64,000 nucleotides of DNA from JAIBJN01 sp963839745 (lineage in GTDB: Bacteria; Actinomycetota; Thermoleophilia; Gaiellales; Gaiellaceae): NCBI GenBank assembly GCA_963839745.1, contig CAWIWC010000005.1, positions 62,001-126,000 on the forward strand, given 5' to 3'. A program made the position numbers and the translations under genes. This document shows, in pieces, positions 15,301 to 24,073 of the stretch. Positions within the stretch are counted from its first letter, which is position 1; each line of letters opens with the position of its first letter. Below the pieces are notes generated by a model. That model ran no database searches. It was not told the origin of the DNA and saw nothing but the letters and a program-made list of their open reading frames with translations.

Positions 15301-16561
15301 CGCGCTCCTCGAGCCCGAAGAGGTGGCGCACCGCGTCCGCGTAGAGCACGCCCTCGGCCGCCGCAGCGGCTTCCTTCATGCGCACCGTCGGCTGATGCAG
15401 GAGCTTCGCCACGATCTGGCTCGTCAGGGCCTCGACCGCGCGGCGCTGGCTCGGCGAGAGCGACGCCAGCCGCCCCTCGACGCGGTCGAGCTCCTCCTGC
15501 CGGATCGACTCCGCCCGCGCGCGGAGCGACGCGATCGCCGGCACGACGTCGAGCGAGAGCTGCCATGCCCGAAACGCGTCCGCCTCCTCGCACACGATGG
15601 CCTCGGCCCGCACGGCTTCCTCACGGCGGCCGGCGACGCTTTCGGCCACGACCCGCTCGAGGTCGTCGATGTCGTAGAGGTAGCAGCCCTCGAGATCGTT
15701 GATCGCCGGGTCGAGGTCACGCGGGACGGCGATGTCGATGAAGAAGACCGGCCGGCCGCGGCGCTCCCGCATCGCGCGCCCGACCTGCTCGCCGGAGAGC
15801 ACGAGCCCCTGTGAGCCGGTGGATGCGACCACGACGTCCGCGTGCTCGAGCTCACGCTCTACGGCGTCGAGACCGACGGCACGACCTCCGAAACGGCGCG
15901 CCAGCGCCTCGGCGCGGTCGAGCGATCGGTTGGCGACCACGATCTCGCCGACGCCTCTGGAGATGAGGTTGGCGGCGGTCAGATCAGCCGTCTTACCGGC
16001 GCCGATGAGGAGGATCTTCCGCCCCTCGAGGTCCTCGAAGACGCGCTCGGCGAGCTCGGCGGCCGCCGACGAGACGGAGGCCGGGTTCTCGCCGATCGCC
16101 GTCTCCGTCCGCACGCGCTTGCCTACGCGCAGAGCCTGTCGGAAGAGCCGGTGGAGCGTCGACCCGGTCGTCCCGGCCTCGCGGGCGGCCTCGTAGGCCT
16201 CACGCACCTGGCCGAGGATCTGCGCCTCTCCGGGCACCATCGAGTCGAGGCCGGCGGCGACCCGGAAGAGGTGGACCGCGGCTGCCTCGTCCGTGACCGA
16301 GTAGAGCGCGGGGGCAAGCTCCGACTGCGAGAGGCCGGAGAGGGAGGCGAGCTCGCCGTAGATGCGCTCCTCCATATCCGCGGGCTCGGCGTCGACCGCG
16401 TAGACCTCGGTGCGGTTGCACGTCGAGAGCACGGCCGCCTCCGAGCCCGGAGCGGACAGCCGATCGAGCGCCCCGCGCCGGAGGTCGGCGTCGTACGCGA
16501 GCAGCTCGCGCAGCTCCACCGGAGCGCGCTGGTACGAGGTGCCGACGAGGACGAGTCTCAT
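15272..16561 (-). CDS. hemA: Glutamyl-tRNA reductase
   Basis: 429 residues. First committed step of the C5 heme pathway, reducing glutamyl-tRNA to glutamate-1-semialdehyde with NADPH. LVLVGTSYQRAPVELRE at the start, the catalytic cysteine in STCNRTEVYAV, HLFRVAAGLDSMVPGEAQILGQV, the Rossmann motif LLIGAGKTADL, FIDIAVPRDLDP and a C-terminal dimerisation helix. ATG at 16561 overlaps the upstream cytochrome-assembly gene as ATGA. Normal length. Confidence 0.97.
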   Translation of the reverse strand: MRLVLVGTSYQRAPVELRELLAYDADLRRGALDRLSAPGSEAAVLSTCNRTEVYAVDAEPADMEERIYGELASLSGLSQSELAPALYSVTDEAAAVHLFRVAAGLDSMVPGEAQILGQVREAYEAAREAGTTGSTLHRLFRQALRVGKRVRTETAIGENPASVSSAAAELAERVFEDLEGRKILLIGAGKTADLTAANLISRGVGEIVVANRSLDRAEALARRFGGRAVGLDAVERELEHADVVVASTGSQGLVLSGEQVGRAMRERRGRPVFFIDIAVPRDLDPAINDLEGCYLYDIDDLERVVAESVAGRREEAVRAEAIVCEEADAFRAWQLSLDVVPAIASLRARAESIRQEELDRVEGRLASLSPSQRRAVEALTSQIVAKLLHQPTVRMKEAAAAAEGVLYADAVRHLFGLEERDGPARQPRQ

Positions 16562-17358
16562 CAGAAGTGTGCGAAGGGAGTGAGGACGAGGCGGACGAGG
16601 ACGACCAGCAGGAAGCCGGCGAGTGCGAGATACGCCGCCCGCCGCCCGCGCCACCCGGCTTCCCAGCGCAGGACGAGGAAGCCGGCGTAGACGCTCCACG
16701 TGAGCAGCGTCACCGCCATGGTCGCGTCGAAGGCGGCGGCCTCGGGCTCGAGGCGGGCGAGGCCGATCCCGACGCCGAGCGTGAGTGCGGGGAGCGCCAC
16801 CATGATCGTGCGAACGGTGAGCGAGTCGAGCGTCTCGAGCGAGGGCGAGCGGAGCCGCAGGACGCCGGGGCTGTGGCGCTTGAGCCTGCGCTCCTGCCAG
16901 AGGTAGAGGGCCGCCAGCGCCGCCGCCAGCGTGAAGCCTGCGAAGGCGGCCAGGATCAGGCCGACATGGAAGGTGAGGAAGACGGCACCGAACTCGGCTC
17001 GCTCGGGCTTCCCGACGCCTCCCGCCACCCAGGCGAGCGCGAGCAGCAGCGCCGCCAGCGGCATGACCACGAGCCCGAGCAGGCGGAAGGGCGCCCGGCA
17101 GCCCCAGATCAGGTAGGCACCGACGCACATCCAGACGAAGAGGTTGAGCGAGCCCGCCCACGTCCCCCACGGGAAGCCGTCCGCGTGCGCGGCCTGCGCG
17201 ACGAGCAACACGGTCTGCGCGAGCCAGCCCAGGCGCACGCCCCAGATCGCGTAGCGCACGAGCCGCCCGGGACGCACCGTGTCGCCCGCGTAGGCAACGG
17301 CCGCCTCGGTGTAGCCGGCGAGCGCCGGCCAGAAGAGCAGCAGCGCGACCTCGGTCAC
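16561..17358 (-). CDS. CcsA/HemX-type cytochrome c assembly membrane protein
   Basis: 265 residues with eight hydrophobic helices, of the cytochrome C assembly family. WGTWAGSLNLFVWM resembles the heme-handling tryptophan-rich signature, and conserved histidines appear in LTFHVGLI and AHADGFPWG. HemX proteins of this size lie before hemA in many Gram-positive operons and influence HemA levels, while CcsA works in cytochrome c ligation. Between ccmD and hemA either role is possible. It starts at GTG 17358 (GTGA overlap with ccmD). Confidence 0.85.
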   Translation of the reverse strand: MTEVALLLFWPALAGYTEAAVAYAGDTVRPGRLVRYAIWGVRLGWLAQTVLLVAQAAHADGFPWGTWAGSLNLFVWMCVGAYLIWGCRAPFRLLGLVVMPLAALLLALAWVAGGVGKPERAEFGAVFLTFHVGLILAAFAGFTLAAALAALYLWQERRLKRHSPGVLRLRSPSLETLDSLTVRTIMVALPALTLGVGIGLARLEPEAAAFDATMAVTLLTWSVYAGFLVLRWEAGWRGRRAAYLALAGFLLVVLVRLVLTPFAHF

Positions 17359-17546
17359 GGAGCGACCTCCTCGCGGTCCGGCTCGGGGGTGGGCTCGGCC
17401 TCACGGCGGCGACGAGCAAGCTCGGTCAGCTCCCCGACCTCGCGCTCGAGCCTGGAGAGCTTGAACGCGTAGATGACGAGGTAGGCGAGCAGGACCCCGA
17501 GCACGACGAGGTAGGCGGCCGTGACGTACTTCTCGGCGGAGCTCAC
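17355..17546 (-). CDS. ccmD: CcmD-like small membrane protein
   Basis: 63 residues with one helix (YVTAAYLVVLGVLLAYLVIYAF) then a charged coiled segment KLSRLEREVGELTELARRRRE, exactly the CcmD layout: a small adaptor that helps release heme-loaded CcmE from the CcmABC exporter. Start GTG 17546 overlaps the ccmC stop as GTGA. Position directly after ccmC supports the call, since the sequence alone is too short to be decisive. Confidence 0.8.
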   Translation of the reverse strand: MSSAEKYVTAAYLVVLGVLLAYLVIYAFKLSRLEREVGELTELARRRREAEPTPEPDREEVAP

Positions 17547-18235
17547 GAGAGCGCCTCCCGCAGCTCGCGCAGGCGCTCGTCGACCCGCTTGCCCGTCAGC
17601 TCGTTGACGTAGAGCGACGCCGCGAGCGCGAGCGTCGCGGCGAAGCAGACGACGAAGGTCGTGAGCTGGCTTGCCGCGAGGTTGTCGCTCGGGTCGCGGT
17701 CGAAGACGACCGGATGGATCAGGCCCTCGGCGAGCCTGATGGCCATGAAGCTGACGGGGATGAGAACGACGCCGAAGAGCGCGTAGACCGCCGACATCCG
17801 CTCGCGCCGCGGGCCCGGCTCGACCGAGTAGCGCAGCATGAAGTACGCCGAGTAGAAGAGGAAGAGGACGAGGAAGAGGACGAGCTGCCGCTCGCCCCAG
17901 CTCCACCAGACGCCCCAGGACGTCCGCGCCCAGATCGAGCCGGTGACGAGCGTGAGGATCCCGAAGATGACGCCCATGTGCACGGCCGTGTAGCTCTCGA
18001 GGTCGTACCGCCGCTCGCGCGTCCAGAGCAGCCGCAGCGCCTTCCAGGCCGCCCAGCCGAAACAGGCGTAGGACGTGAGCGCGACCGGGACATGGATGTA
18101 GAAGATCCGCTGGCGGAAGCCCTCGACCGGCGCGTTGGGCACCCAGTAGAACGCGAGCGCCACCCCGCCGAGCAGCAGGACGAAGGCGGCGACCGCGAGA
18201 ACGACCGCGCTGCTATTCCGTAACGACGTACTCAA
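17543..18235 (-). CDS. ccmC: Heme exporter protein CcmC
   Basis: About 230 residues, six helices. Contains FYIHVPVALTSY, AVHMGVIFGILTLVTGSIWA and the tryptophan-rich heme site read here as WGVWWSWGERQL. In typical CcmC the motif continues WD; here that Asp is Gly. Conserved histidines remain in FYIHVP, AVHMG and EGLIHPVVF. TTG at 18235 is chosen over TTG at 18259 because it leaves a smaller overlap with ccmB and starts MSTSLRNSS. Loads heme onto the periplasmic chaperone CcmE; no ccmE or ccmF is in the window. Confidence 0.92.
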   Translation of the reverse strand: MSTSLRNSSAVVLAVAAFVLLLGGVALAFYWVPNAPVEGFRQRIFYIHVPVALTSYACFGWAAWKALRLLWTRERRYDLESYTAVHMGVIFGILTLVTGSIWARTSWGVWWSWGERQLVLFLVLFLFYSAYFMLRYSVEPGPRRERMSAVYALFGVVLIPVSFMAIRLAEGLIHPVVFDRDPSDNLAASQLTTFVVCFAATLALAASLYVNELTGKRVDERLRELREALS

Positions 18236-18851
18236 AGCTCGCCCAGGACAGGATCGCAAAGATCAGGTCGTAGAGAGCGAGGAAGCCGAGAAAGCGCCCG
18301 GGATCGTCCGAGATCGAGGCGCCCACACCGCCGACGACGATCGGAATGGCGAGCGGGAGCAGGAGCAGCGGCAGCAGGAGCTCGCGCGCACGGCTGGCGG
18401 CGGCCATGGCGGCGAGGAGCGTCCCGACCGCGGCGAGCCCCAGGTTTGCGAGGACTACGGCGGCGACCACCTCCCAGGTGACCGGCTCGAAGAAGAGCGC
18501 GAAGGCGGGCAGCGCGACGACCTCGGCGAGCGCGAGGAACGCGAGCACCGCGATCGCCTTCCCGAGCCAGATCGCGCTGCGGTCACACGGGGCGAGGACG
18601 AGCCCGTCGAGCACGCGCTGCTCGCGCTCGGCGGCGAACGCGCGTGTGAGCCCGAGGACCGAGGTGAAGAGGATCGCGACCCAGAGCAGCCCGTACGCCG
18701 CCTCCTCGCCCGAGCCGGCCGGCAGCGAGAAGCTGAAGACGACGAGCGTGGCCACGACGAAGAGCGTCATGGAGAGGATCGTGTCTCGCGAGCGGAGCTC
18801 GAGCCGGAGGTCCTTCCGCGCGAGCGCGCCGACGTCGGCGAGGTAGTTCAT
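18213..18851 (-). CDS. ccmB: Heme exporter protein CcmB
   Basis: 212 residues, six helices. Begins ALARKDLRLELRSRDTILSMTLFVVATLVVFSFSL, with LGLTRAFAAEREQRVLDGLVLAPCDRSAIWLGKA in the cytoplasmic loop, the CcmB signature region. Membrane partner of the CcmA ATPase in cytochrome c maturation. ATG at 18851 overlaps the ccmA stop as ATGA. Confidence 0.94.
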   Translation of the reverse strand: MNYLADVGALARKDLRLELRSRDTILSMTLFVVATLVVFSFSLPAGSGEEAAYGLLWVAILFTSVLGLTRAFAAEREQRVLDGLVLAPCDRSAIWLGKAIAVLAFLALAEVVALPAFALFFEPVTWEVVAAVVLANLGLAAVGTLLAAMAAASRARELLLPLLLLPLAIPIVVGGVGASISDDPGRFLGFLALYDLIFAILSWASFEYVVTE

Positions 18852-19432
18852 GTCAGTGCCAGACGCCCGGTCGCGAGTGGCGCGAGGCGCTCGGGCTCGT
18901 GCGTGGCGACGACGAGCGTCCGTTCGCCGGCGAGCGCGGCGAGCTCGGCGTCGAGGAGCGCAGCGCCGGCCTCGTCCAGGCCCGCGTAGGGCTCGTCGAG
19001 GAGCAGCAGGTCCGGGTCGTGGAGAAGCGTCCTGCAGAGCGCCAGCCGTTGTTGCATGCCACGCGAGAAGGCGGACACGCGCTCGTGCCTTGCCTCCCAG
19101 AGGTCGAAGCGCTCCAGCAGCATCCCGATCCGCTCGCGCCGTTCGGGCACGCGGTAGAGGCGGCCGTAGAGGTCGAGGTTCTCGAGCGCGGTCAGCTCCC
19201 GGTAGACGAGCGGCTCGTGCGCCAGGTAGCCGAGGCGGCCGCGCTCGACGTCGACCTCGAGCTCTCCGGCTGTCGGGGCGAGGAGGCCGGCGCAGACGGC
19301 GAGCAGCGTCGACTTCCCCGAGCCGTTGGGGCCGGTGACGACGAGCGCGTCCCGGTCGGCCACGTCGAGGTCGAGGTCGCGCAGGACGCGCTTCGTCCCG
19401 AAGCTCCGGCCGAGGCCTCGCGCCCGGATCAC
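18848..19432 (-). CDS. ccmA: Heme exporter ATP-binding protein CcmA
   Basis: 194-residue ABC ATPase. Walker A GPNGSGKST, Q-loop region YLAHEPLVYRELTALENL, an atypical signature VSAFSRGMQQRLALCRTLL in place of LSGGQ, Walker B LLLLDEPYAGLD and switch His in VVATHEPER. The FSRGMQQR signature is typical for CcmA-type exporters. GTG at 19432 overlaps the ubiA-type gene stop as GTGA. Provides the energy for the CcmABC complex. Confidence 0.94.
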   Translation of the reverse strand: MIRARGLGRSFGTKRVLRDLDLDVADRDALVVTGPNGSGKSTLLAVCAGLLAPTAGELEVDVERGRLGYLAHEPLVYRELTALENLDLYGRLYRVPERRERIGMLLERFDLWEARHERVSAFSRGMQQRLALCRTLLHDPDLLLLDEPYAGLDEAGAALLDAELAALAGERTLVVATHEPERLAPLATGRLALT

Positions 19433-20292
19433 GCGAGCACGTCCAGGAGAACGAAGCCGAAGAAGGTGACGCTGATGACGCCGTTCATCGTGAAGAACGC
19501 CGCATCCAGGCGCCGCGTGTCCCGCGGGGAAATGAGCGAGTGCTCGTAGACGAGCAGCCCGGCGACCGCGGCGACACCAAGCCAGTAGAAGAGCCCGGCG
19601 TTTAGGCCGAAACCTGCGAAGGCGAGGAACGCGACGGTGGCGATGTGGCACGCGCGTGCGACGGCGAACGCCGCCGTGACGCCGAACCTCGCCGGCAGCG
19701 AGTGCAGGCCTTGAGCACGGTCGTGCTCGAGGTCGAAGAGCGCGTAGAGCACGTCGAAGCCCGCGACCCAGACGGCGACGGCTGCGCCGAGCAGCCACGC
19801 CTCCAGCGGCATGTCGTTCGTGATCGCCGCCCAGGCGCCGACCGGAGCCAGTCCGTCCACCGCGCCGAGCCAGAAGTGCGAGAGCCAGGTGGCGCGCTTC
19901 AGGTACGGGTAGATGACGAACGCGACGACCGGGATCGGCCAGAGCCACCGAACGATCGGCGCCAGCTGGTACACGGCGATGAGGAAGACCACGAGCGAGG
20001 CGAGTGAGAAGAACGCCACGTGCCACGGCCGCAGGGCACCGCTCGGAAGCTCACGGCCGGCCGTGCGCGGGTTGCGCGCGTCGATGCCGGCGTCGATCAG
20101 CCGGTTCAGCGCCATCGCGAGGCTGCGCGCCCCGACCATGGCCACGGTGATCCAGAGCAGATCTCCGCCCCCGGGAACGCCGTCGACGGCGAGAAAGGCA
20201 CCGATGTACGCGAACGGGAGGGCGAAGATCGTGTGCTCGAACTTGACGAGCGACAGGAAGAGCCGCGGGTAGCGGAGCACGGCCGCCGTCAT
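19429..20292 (-). CDS. UbiA-family polyprenyltransferase (UbiA/MqnP-like)
   Basis: 287 residues, about nine helices. Two Asp-rich prenyl-diphosphate motifs are clear: NRLIDAGIDARNPRTAGRELP and DVLYALFDLEHDRAQGLHSLPARFG. It attaches an isoprenoid chain to an aromatic acid in membrane quinone synthesis. In a lineage likely to use menaquinone this could be the futalosine-route enzyme MqnP, but I cannot separate it from UbiA without a tree. It sits between the mog and ccmA genes in the coupled operon (ATGA with mog, GTGA with ccmA). Confidence 0.88.
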   Translation of the reverse strand: MTAAVLRYPRLFLSLVKFEHTIFALPFAYIGAFLAVDGVPGGGDLLWITVAMVGARSLAMALNRLIDAGIDARNPRTAGRELPSGALRPWHVAFFSLASLVVFLIAVYQLAPIVRWLWPIPVVAFVIYPYLKRATWLSHFWLGAVDGLAPVGAWAAITNDMPLEAWLLGAAVAVWVAGFDVLYALFDLEHDRAQGLHSLPARFGVTAAFAVARACHIATVAFLAFAGFGLNAGLFYWLGVAAVAGLLVYEHSLISPRDTRRLDAAFFTMNGVISVTFFGFVLLDVLA

Positions 20293-20768
20293 GTCTGGCG
20301 GTGGGCGGTCTGCTCCCCGGCGAGGAGGCCAAGGGCATGGGACAGGGCGGGCCGCAGCACCTCGAAGCCGTCGCGCGCCCCGCCGGGCGAGCCGGGGAAG
20401 TTGACGACCAGGGTCGAGCCCACGACGCCGGCCACTCCGCGGGAGAGCAGGCCGTGCGGCGTCTTCGCGATCGAGTCCGCGCGCACCGCTTCGGCGATTC
20501 CGGGCGCGACGCGGTCGAGCACGTCCGTCGTCGCCTCGGGCGTCACGTCGCGCGGGCCGAACCCCGTGCCGCCGGTCGTGAGCACGACCTGCGCCGACGC
20601 CGCCAGCTCACGAACCGCCTCGGCTATCGCGGGGCGCTCGTCGGGAACGACGCGCCGCTCGACGTCGTAGCCCTCCTCGGCGAGCAGCTCCGCGAGAACG
20701 TCGCCGCTCCGGTCCTCGCGCTCGCCGGCAGAGACGCCGTCCGAGACGGTCAGGACAGCGGCCTTCAG
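20289..20768 (-). CDS. mog: Molybdopterin adenylyltransferase (MogA/MoaB family), CTG start
   Basis: 159 residues. The N-terminus KAAVLTVSDGVSAGEREDRS, then VVPDERPAIAEAVREL, LTTGGTGFGPRDVTPEAT and TLVVNFPGSPGGARDGFE are classical MogA/MoaB motifs; the enzyme adenylates molybdopterin before metal insertion. All conserved parts are present only if translation begins at CTG 20768. That codon overlaps the moaC stop as CTGA and has a perfect AAGGAGG seven bases upstream. The first canonical start in frame is a GTG near 20585 inside the TTGG motif, which would delete a third of the domain. This is the best-supported CTG start in the window. Confidence 0.92.
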   Translation of the reverse strand: MKAAVLTVSDGVSAGEREDRSGDVLAELLAEEGYDVERRVVPDERPAIAEAVRELAASAQVVLTTGGTGFGPRDVTPEATTDVLDRVAPGIAEAVRADSIAKTPHGLLSRGVAGVVGSTLVVNFPGSPGGARDGFEVLRPALSHALGLLAGEQTAHRQT

Positions 20769-21217
20769 GAGACGGCCTCCTTCGTCTTCTCCAGCAGGCG
20801 GACGTCCTCGACCACCATCTCCTTGTCGATCGCCTTCGCCATGTCGTAGACCGTGAGCGCGGCGACGGTCGCGGCGGTCAGCGCCTCCATCTCGACGCCC
20901 GTCTGGGCAGTCGTCTCGGCGCTCGCCTCGATCCCGACACCTCCATCGCCCACCTCGAGCCGCACGTCCACGTGGCTGAGGGGCAGCGGATGGCAGAGCG
21001 GGATCAGCTCGGACGTGCGCTTCGCGGCCATGATCCCGGCGACCTGTGCCGTGGCGAGCGCGTCGCCCTTCGGGAGCGCCCGCAGGCGCTCGGCCGTCTC
21101 CGGGCGCATGCGTACGAAGGCGCGCGCGACGGCACGGCGGCGCGCGGGCGGCTTGGCGCCGACGTCCACCATGTGGATCGCGCCGCTCTCGTCGACGTGG
21201 CTGAGCTCGTCGGTCAC
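20765..21217 (-). CDS. moaC: Cyclic pyranopterin monophosphate synthase
   Basis: 150 residues. LSHVDESGAIHMVDVGAKPPARRRAVA at the start, IMAAKRTSELIPLCHPLPLSHV and GVEMEALTAATVAALTVYDMAKAIDKEM are hallmark MoaC motifs, including the catalytic Lys/His region. Second step of molybdenum cofactor synthesis. First gene of the 13-gene minus-strand run. The ATG/GTG context at 21217 leaves 22 bases to the otsA end. Confidence 0.96.
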   Translation of the reverse strand: MTDELSHVDESGAIHMVDVGAKPPARRRAVARAFVRMRPETAERLRALPKGDALATAQVAGIMAAKRTSELIPLCHPLPLSHVDVRLEVGDGGVGIEASAETTAQTGVEMEALTAATVAALTVYDMAKAIDKEMVVEDVRLLEKTKEAVS

Positions 21218-21239
21218 GCCGGTAAGAGTACGGTGAACG

Positions 21240-22724
21240 CTACGCGGGAAGCGGGGAGGCTAGCGACTCCTGAGCCTCGTCGAGGTCCGCGAGCTGGCCT
21301 GCGATCCAGGCGAGGATGTCGTTCTCGCGCACGTGCGCGGCGATCGCCTCGCGGCGGCGGCGGCGCTCGTCGGCGGCCATGGTGAGCGCCTCGTGCAGCG
21401 CCTCGGCCTGCCCGGCGACGTCGAACGGGTTCACCGTCAGCGCCCACTCCCCGAGCTCGTCGTGCGCGCCGGTGTTCTCCGAAAGGATCAGCACGCCGTC
21501 GCGCGTGTTCACGAGCGGGGCCTCCTTGGCCACGAGGTTCATCCCGTCGAAGATCGCGTTCACCAGGAGAACATCGAACTGCTTGTAGGCGGCGACCGCC
21601 TGCGGGAAGTTGTCCTGGATCTGGACGTCGAGGGGAACCCAGCCCTCCTGCTGGAACCGATCGTTGACCACACGCGCCGCGCGCTGGATGGCGCCGAGAT
21701 ACTCGGCGTATTCCGGGATGTCCTGTCGCGACGGGTCGAGCAGCGCCAGCATCTGGACGCGCCCGTGCATCTCCGGATGGGCGTCCAGGTAGAGCTCATA
21801 GGCGCGGAAGCCCCGCACGACGTTCTTGGACGGGTCGGTGCGGTCGACGCGGAGGATGAGGAACTCGGGGCGCGCCGCCTCGATCAGGGACTCTTGCCCA
21901 CGCACGGTGTCGGTCTCCGCCATCTCGTCGAACTCGTGGGGGTCGACCGAGATCGGGCGGGCGCGGACGTGCGTCACGTGATCGCCGATGCGGATCTCGG
22001 ATGCGACCTGATCGGGCTCGACGCCGAGGATGTCTGCGCAGGAGCGCAGGAAGCTCTGGCTCCACCGGCGGGTGTGGAAACTGACGACGTTGCTGGCGAG
22101 GAGCCCCTCGTGGATCGCCCGTCGGATCGGCTCCGGCAGCACCCGCCAGTAATCGGGCATCGGCCACGGAATGTGGACGAAGTGGGAGATGAGCGCGGCC
22201 GGCGCGCGCTGTCGTACGAGGCCTGGCGCGATGTAGAGGTGGTAGTCGTGAAAAGACACCGCCGCGTCCGGCTCGCGCTCGAGCTCGTTCACGACCGCGT
22301 CCGCGAAGCCGCGGTTGACAGCCACGTAGCCCTCGTTCCACGCGTGGTGCAGCCCGTGGTCGACGTCCGGCGCGCTCGCGAGGCCCCAGAGGTAATGCTG
22401 GATGAACCACAGCATCGGGTTCGCGATCACGTTGTAGTACCAGTCGTAGGCCGAGGGGTCGTGCGCGACGAGCCGCAGCCGGTACGGAGCGCCGCCGCGC
22501 GCCGTCTCCTCGATCGCCTCGCCGCCGGCCTCCTCTGCCACGACCCTGTCCTCGTCCGACATCGCGCTGGCGACCCACGTCACGTCGTGGTGCTCGACGA
22601 GGCTCCGGAGCGCCGTGACGAGGCCGCCCCCGCCCCGTTTCGCGATGCGCTCCCCGTCCGTGCCGCGGTCGAACACGACCGGCCCGCGGTTCGAGACGAC
22701 GATGAGCTTGCGCCGGGTCGCCAT
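21240..22724 (-). CDS. otsA: Alpha,alpha-trehalose-phosphate synthase (GT20)
   Basis: About 494 residues. Joins a nucleotide-activated glucose to glucose-6-phosphate. Family marks: LIVVSNRGPVVF, GGGGLVTAL, WFIQHYLWGL, FHDYHLYIAP, HIPWPMPDYWRVLP, the phosphate-binding SFHTRRWSQSFL, VDRTDPSKNV and ILSENTGAHDELG. ATG at 22724 is preferred; a GTG three codons earlier is possible. No trehalose-6-phosphate phosphatase is adjacent. Upstream lies a second, different trehalose-type synthase. Confidence 0.94.
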   Translation of the reverse strand: MATRRKLIVVSNRGPVVFDRGTDGERIAKRGGGGLVTALRSLVEHHDVTWVASAMSDEDRVVAEEAGGEAIEETARGGAPYRLRLVAHDPSAYDWYYNVIANPMLWFIQHYLWGLASAPDVDHGLHHAWNEGYVAVNRGFADAVVNELEREPDAAVSFHDYHLYIAPGLVRQRAPAALISHFVHIPWPMPDYWRVLPEPIRRAIHEGLLASNVVSFHTRRWSQSFLRSCADILGVEPDQVASEIRIGDHVTHVRARPISVDPHEFDEMAETDTVRGQESLIEAARPEFLILRVDRTDPSKNVVRGFRAYELYLDAHPEMHGRVQMLALLDPSRQDIPEYAEYLGAIQRAARVVNDRFQQEGWVPLDVQIQDNFPQAVAAYKQFDVLLVNAIFDGMNLVAKEAPLVNTRDGVLILSENTGAHDELGEWALTVNPFDVAGQAEALHEALTMAADERRRRREAIAAHVRENDILAWIAGQLADLDEAQESLASPLPA

Positions 22725-22759
22725 CCCGGACACCCTAACGACCGGGCTACGAAGCTAGC

Positions 22760-24043
22760 TCAGCCCGAGCGCAGCGCCGTCACGAGCTCCGACACGGCCT
22801 CGCCGTTGCCGGAGAGCTCGTTGAAGAGCGCCAGCCAGTCGCGCAGGAGCCGCGGGGTGAGGAAGTTGCGGCGCACGAACTCCTTGCCGCGGAGGGCCAT
22901 CGCCCGCGCCTCGACCGGGTCTTCGAGGATGGCGAGCGTCGCCTCCGCGCACTCCTCGACCGAGTCGACGAGGTAGCCGGTCTCCCGGTCCTGGATCTGG
23001 GCGACGATGCCGCCGACGCGGCCGGCGACCGTCGGCCGGCCCTTCCAGAGCGACTCCGTCACGGTGAGGCCGAAGCCCTCCCGGATCGACTTCTGGAGGA
23101 CGGCGGCCGAGTGCACCTGGAAGGCGTTCACCTCCACCGACCCGACGTTGTTCAGGTTCGAGAGGATGAAGATGTCCGGGTCGCCCGCGGCAGCCTCGAC
23201 GGTGCGGTTGTAGTACTCCCAGCCCTCGGGGTCGTCGTGCGCCATCGACCCGACGAGCGCGAGCTGGACTTCGGGGTGCGACTCGCGCACGATGCGCCAC
23301 GCCTCGATCACCCCGAGCGGGTCCTTCCACGGGTCGAAGCGGGAAACCTGGGTGATCAGCGGGCGCGAGACGTCGATCCCGAACTGGTCGACGATGTACG
23401 CGGCGTCCTCGGCCGAGAGGGCCATGTTCTTGGGGGCGAGCGGATCGATGGCAGGCGGCCAGATCCACGCAGGCGGCAGCGCCTCGGCGGCGGGAACGTA
23501 TTCCTGCCGGTGGAAGATGGCGGCGTCGTGGAGGCAGAGCGAGGGCAGCAGGAAGTCGAGCACCTGCGGGTTCGGGGTCGAGAGATCGATGTGGCAGCGC
23601 CAGATCCAGTGGTCGGCGTGATCGCGCGCGTGCTCGATCATCCCGGCCGGCTGCGGGTCGTGGACGATCACGAAGTCGTACTCGCCCTCGAGCGCCTCGG
23701 CGTTCATCGCGTTGTAGCGCCGGAAGATCTCCTGCTGCTCCTCGGTCAGCTCGGTCGGGTCGCCCTGGAGCGCGTTGTGAATCGTCTTCGTGACGTCGAA
23801 GAACTCGTCCTGGCCGTAGATGACCTGCCACTCCGCCTCGAGCCCGGCATCGCGCATGAGCGGCACGAGCGTGTAGAGGATCTCCGCCACGCCGCCGCCG
23901 AACGCGGTGGCCGAGAGGTGCAGGACGCGCTTGCCGGCGAGGGGCTCCGCCAGAGCGCGGATCTCGTCCATGAGCCCGCGCGCAGCGATCGACGCGTAGT
24001 CCCCGAGATGCTTGGTCCCGACGTTGACGGCCAGTAGGTTCAC
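22760..24043 (-). CDS. TreT-like trehalose synthase (GT4 glycosyltransferase)
   Basis: 427 residues, two Rossmann domains. RVLHLSATAFGGGVAEILYTLVPLMRDAGLEAEWQV is typical of TreT enzymes that make trehalose directly from a nucleotide sugar and glucose. Further marks are HDPQPAGMI, WRCHIDLSTPNPQVLDFL, VSRFDPWKDPLGVI and the GT4 EX7E-type segment KSIREGFGLTVTESLWKGRPTVA. Related enzymes can make other alpha-glucosides, so the product is not certain. Only 26 bases separate it from otsA, so the two form a compatible-solute unit. Confidence 0.86.
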   Translation of the reverse strand: MNLLAVNVGTKHLGDYASIAARGLMDEIRALAEPLAGKRVLHLSATAFGGGVAEILYTLVPLMRDAGLEAEWQVIYGQDEFFDVTKTIHNALQGDPTELTEEQQEIFRRYNAMNAEALEGEYDFVIVHDPQPAGMIEHARDHADHWIWRCHIDLSTPNPQVLDFLLPSLCLHDAAIFHRQEYVPAAEALPPAWIWPPAIDPLAPKNMALSAEDAAYIVDQFGIDVSRPLITQVSRFDPWKDPLGVIEAWRIVRESHPEVQLALVGSMAHDDPEGWEYYNRTVEAAAGDPDIFILSNLNNVGSVEVNAFQVHSAAVLQKSIREGFGLTVTESLWKGRPTVAGRVGGIVAQIQDRETGYLVDSVEECAEATLAILEDPVEARAMALRGKEFVRRNFLTPRLLRDWLALFNELSGNGEAVSELVTALRSG

Positions 24044-24073
24044 GGCGGCGGAGGATACCGCGCGCCGCGGCCC

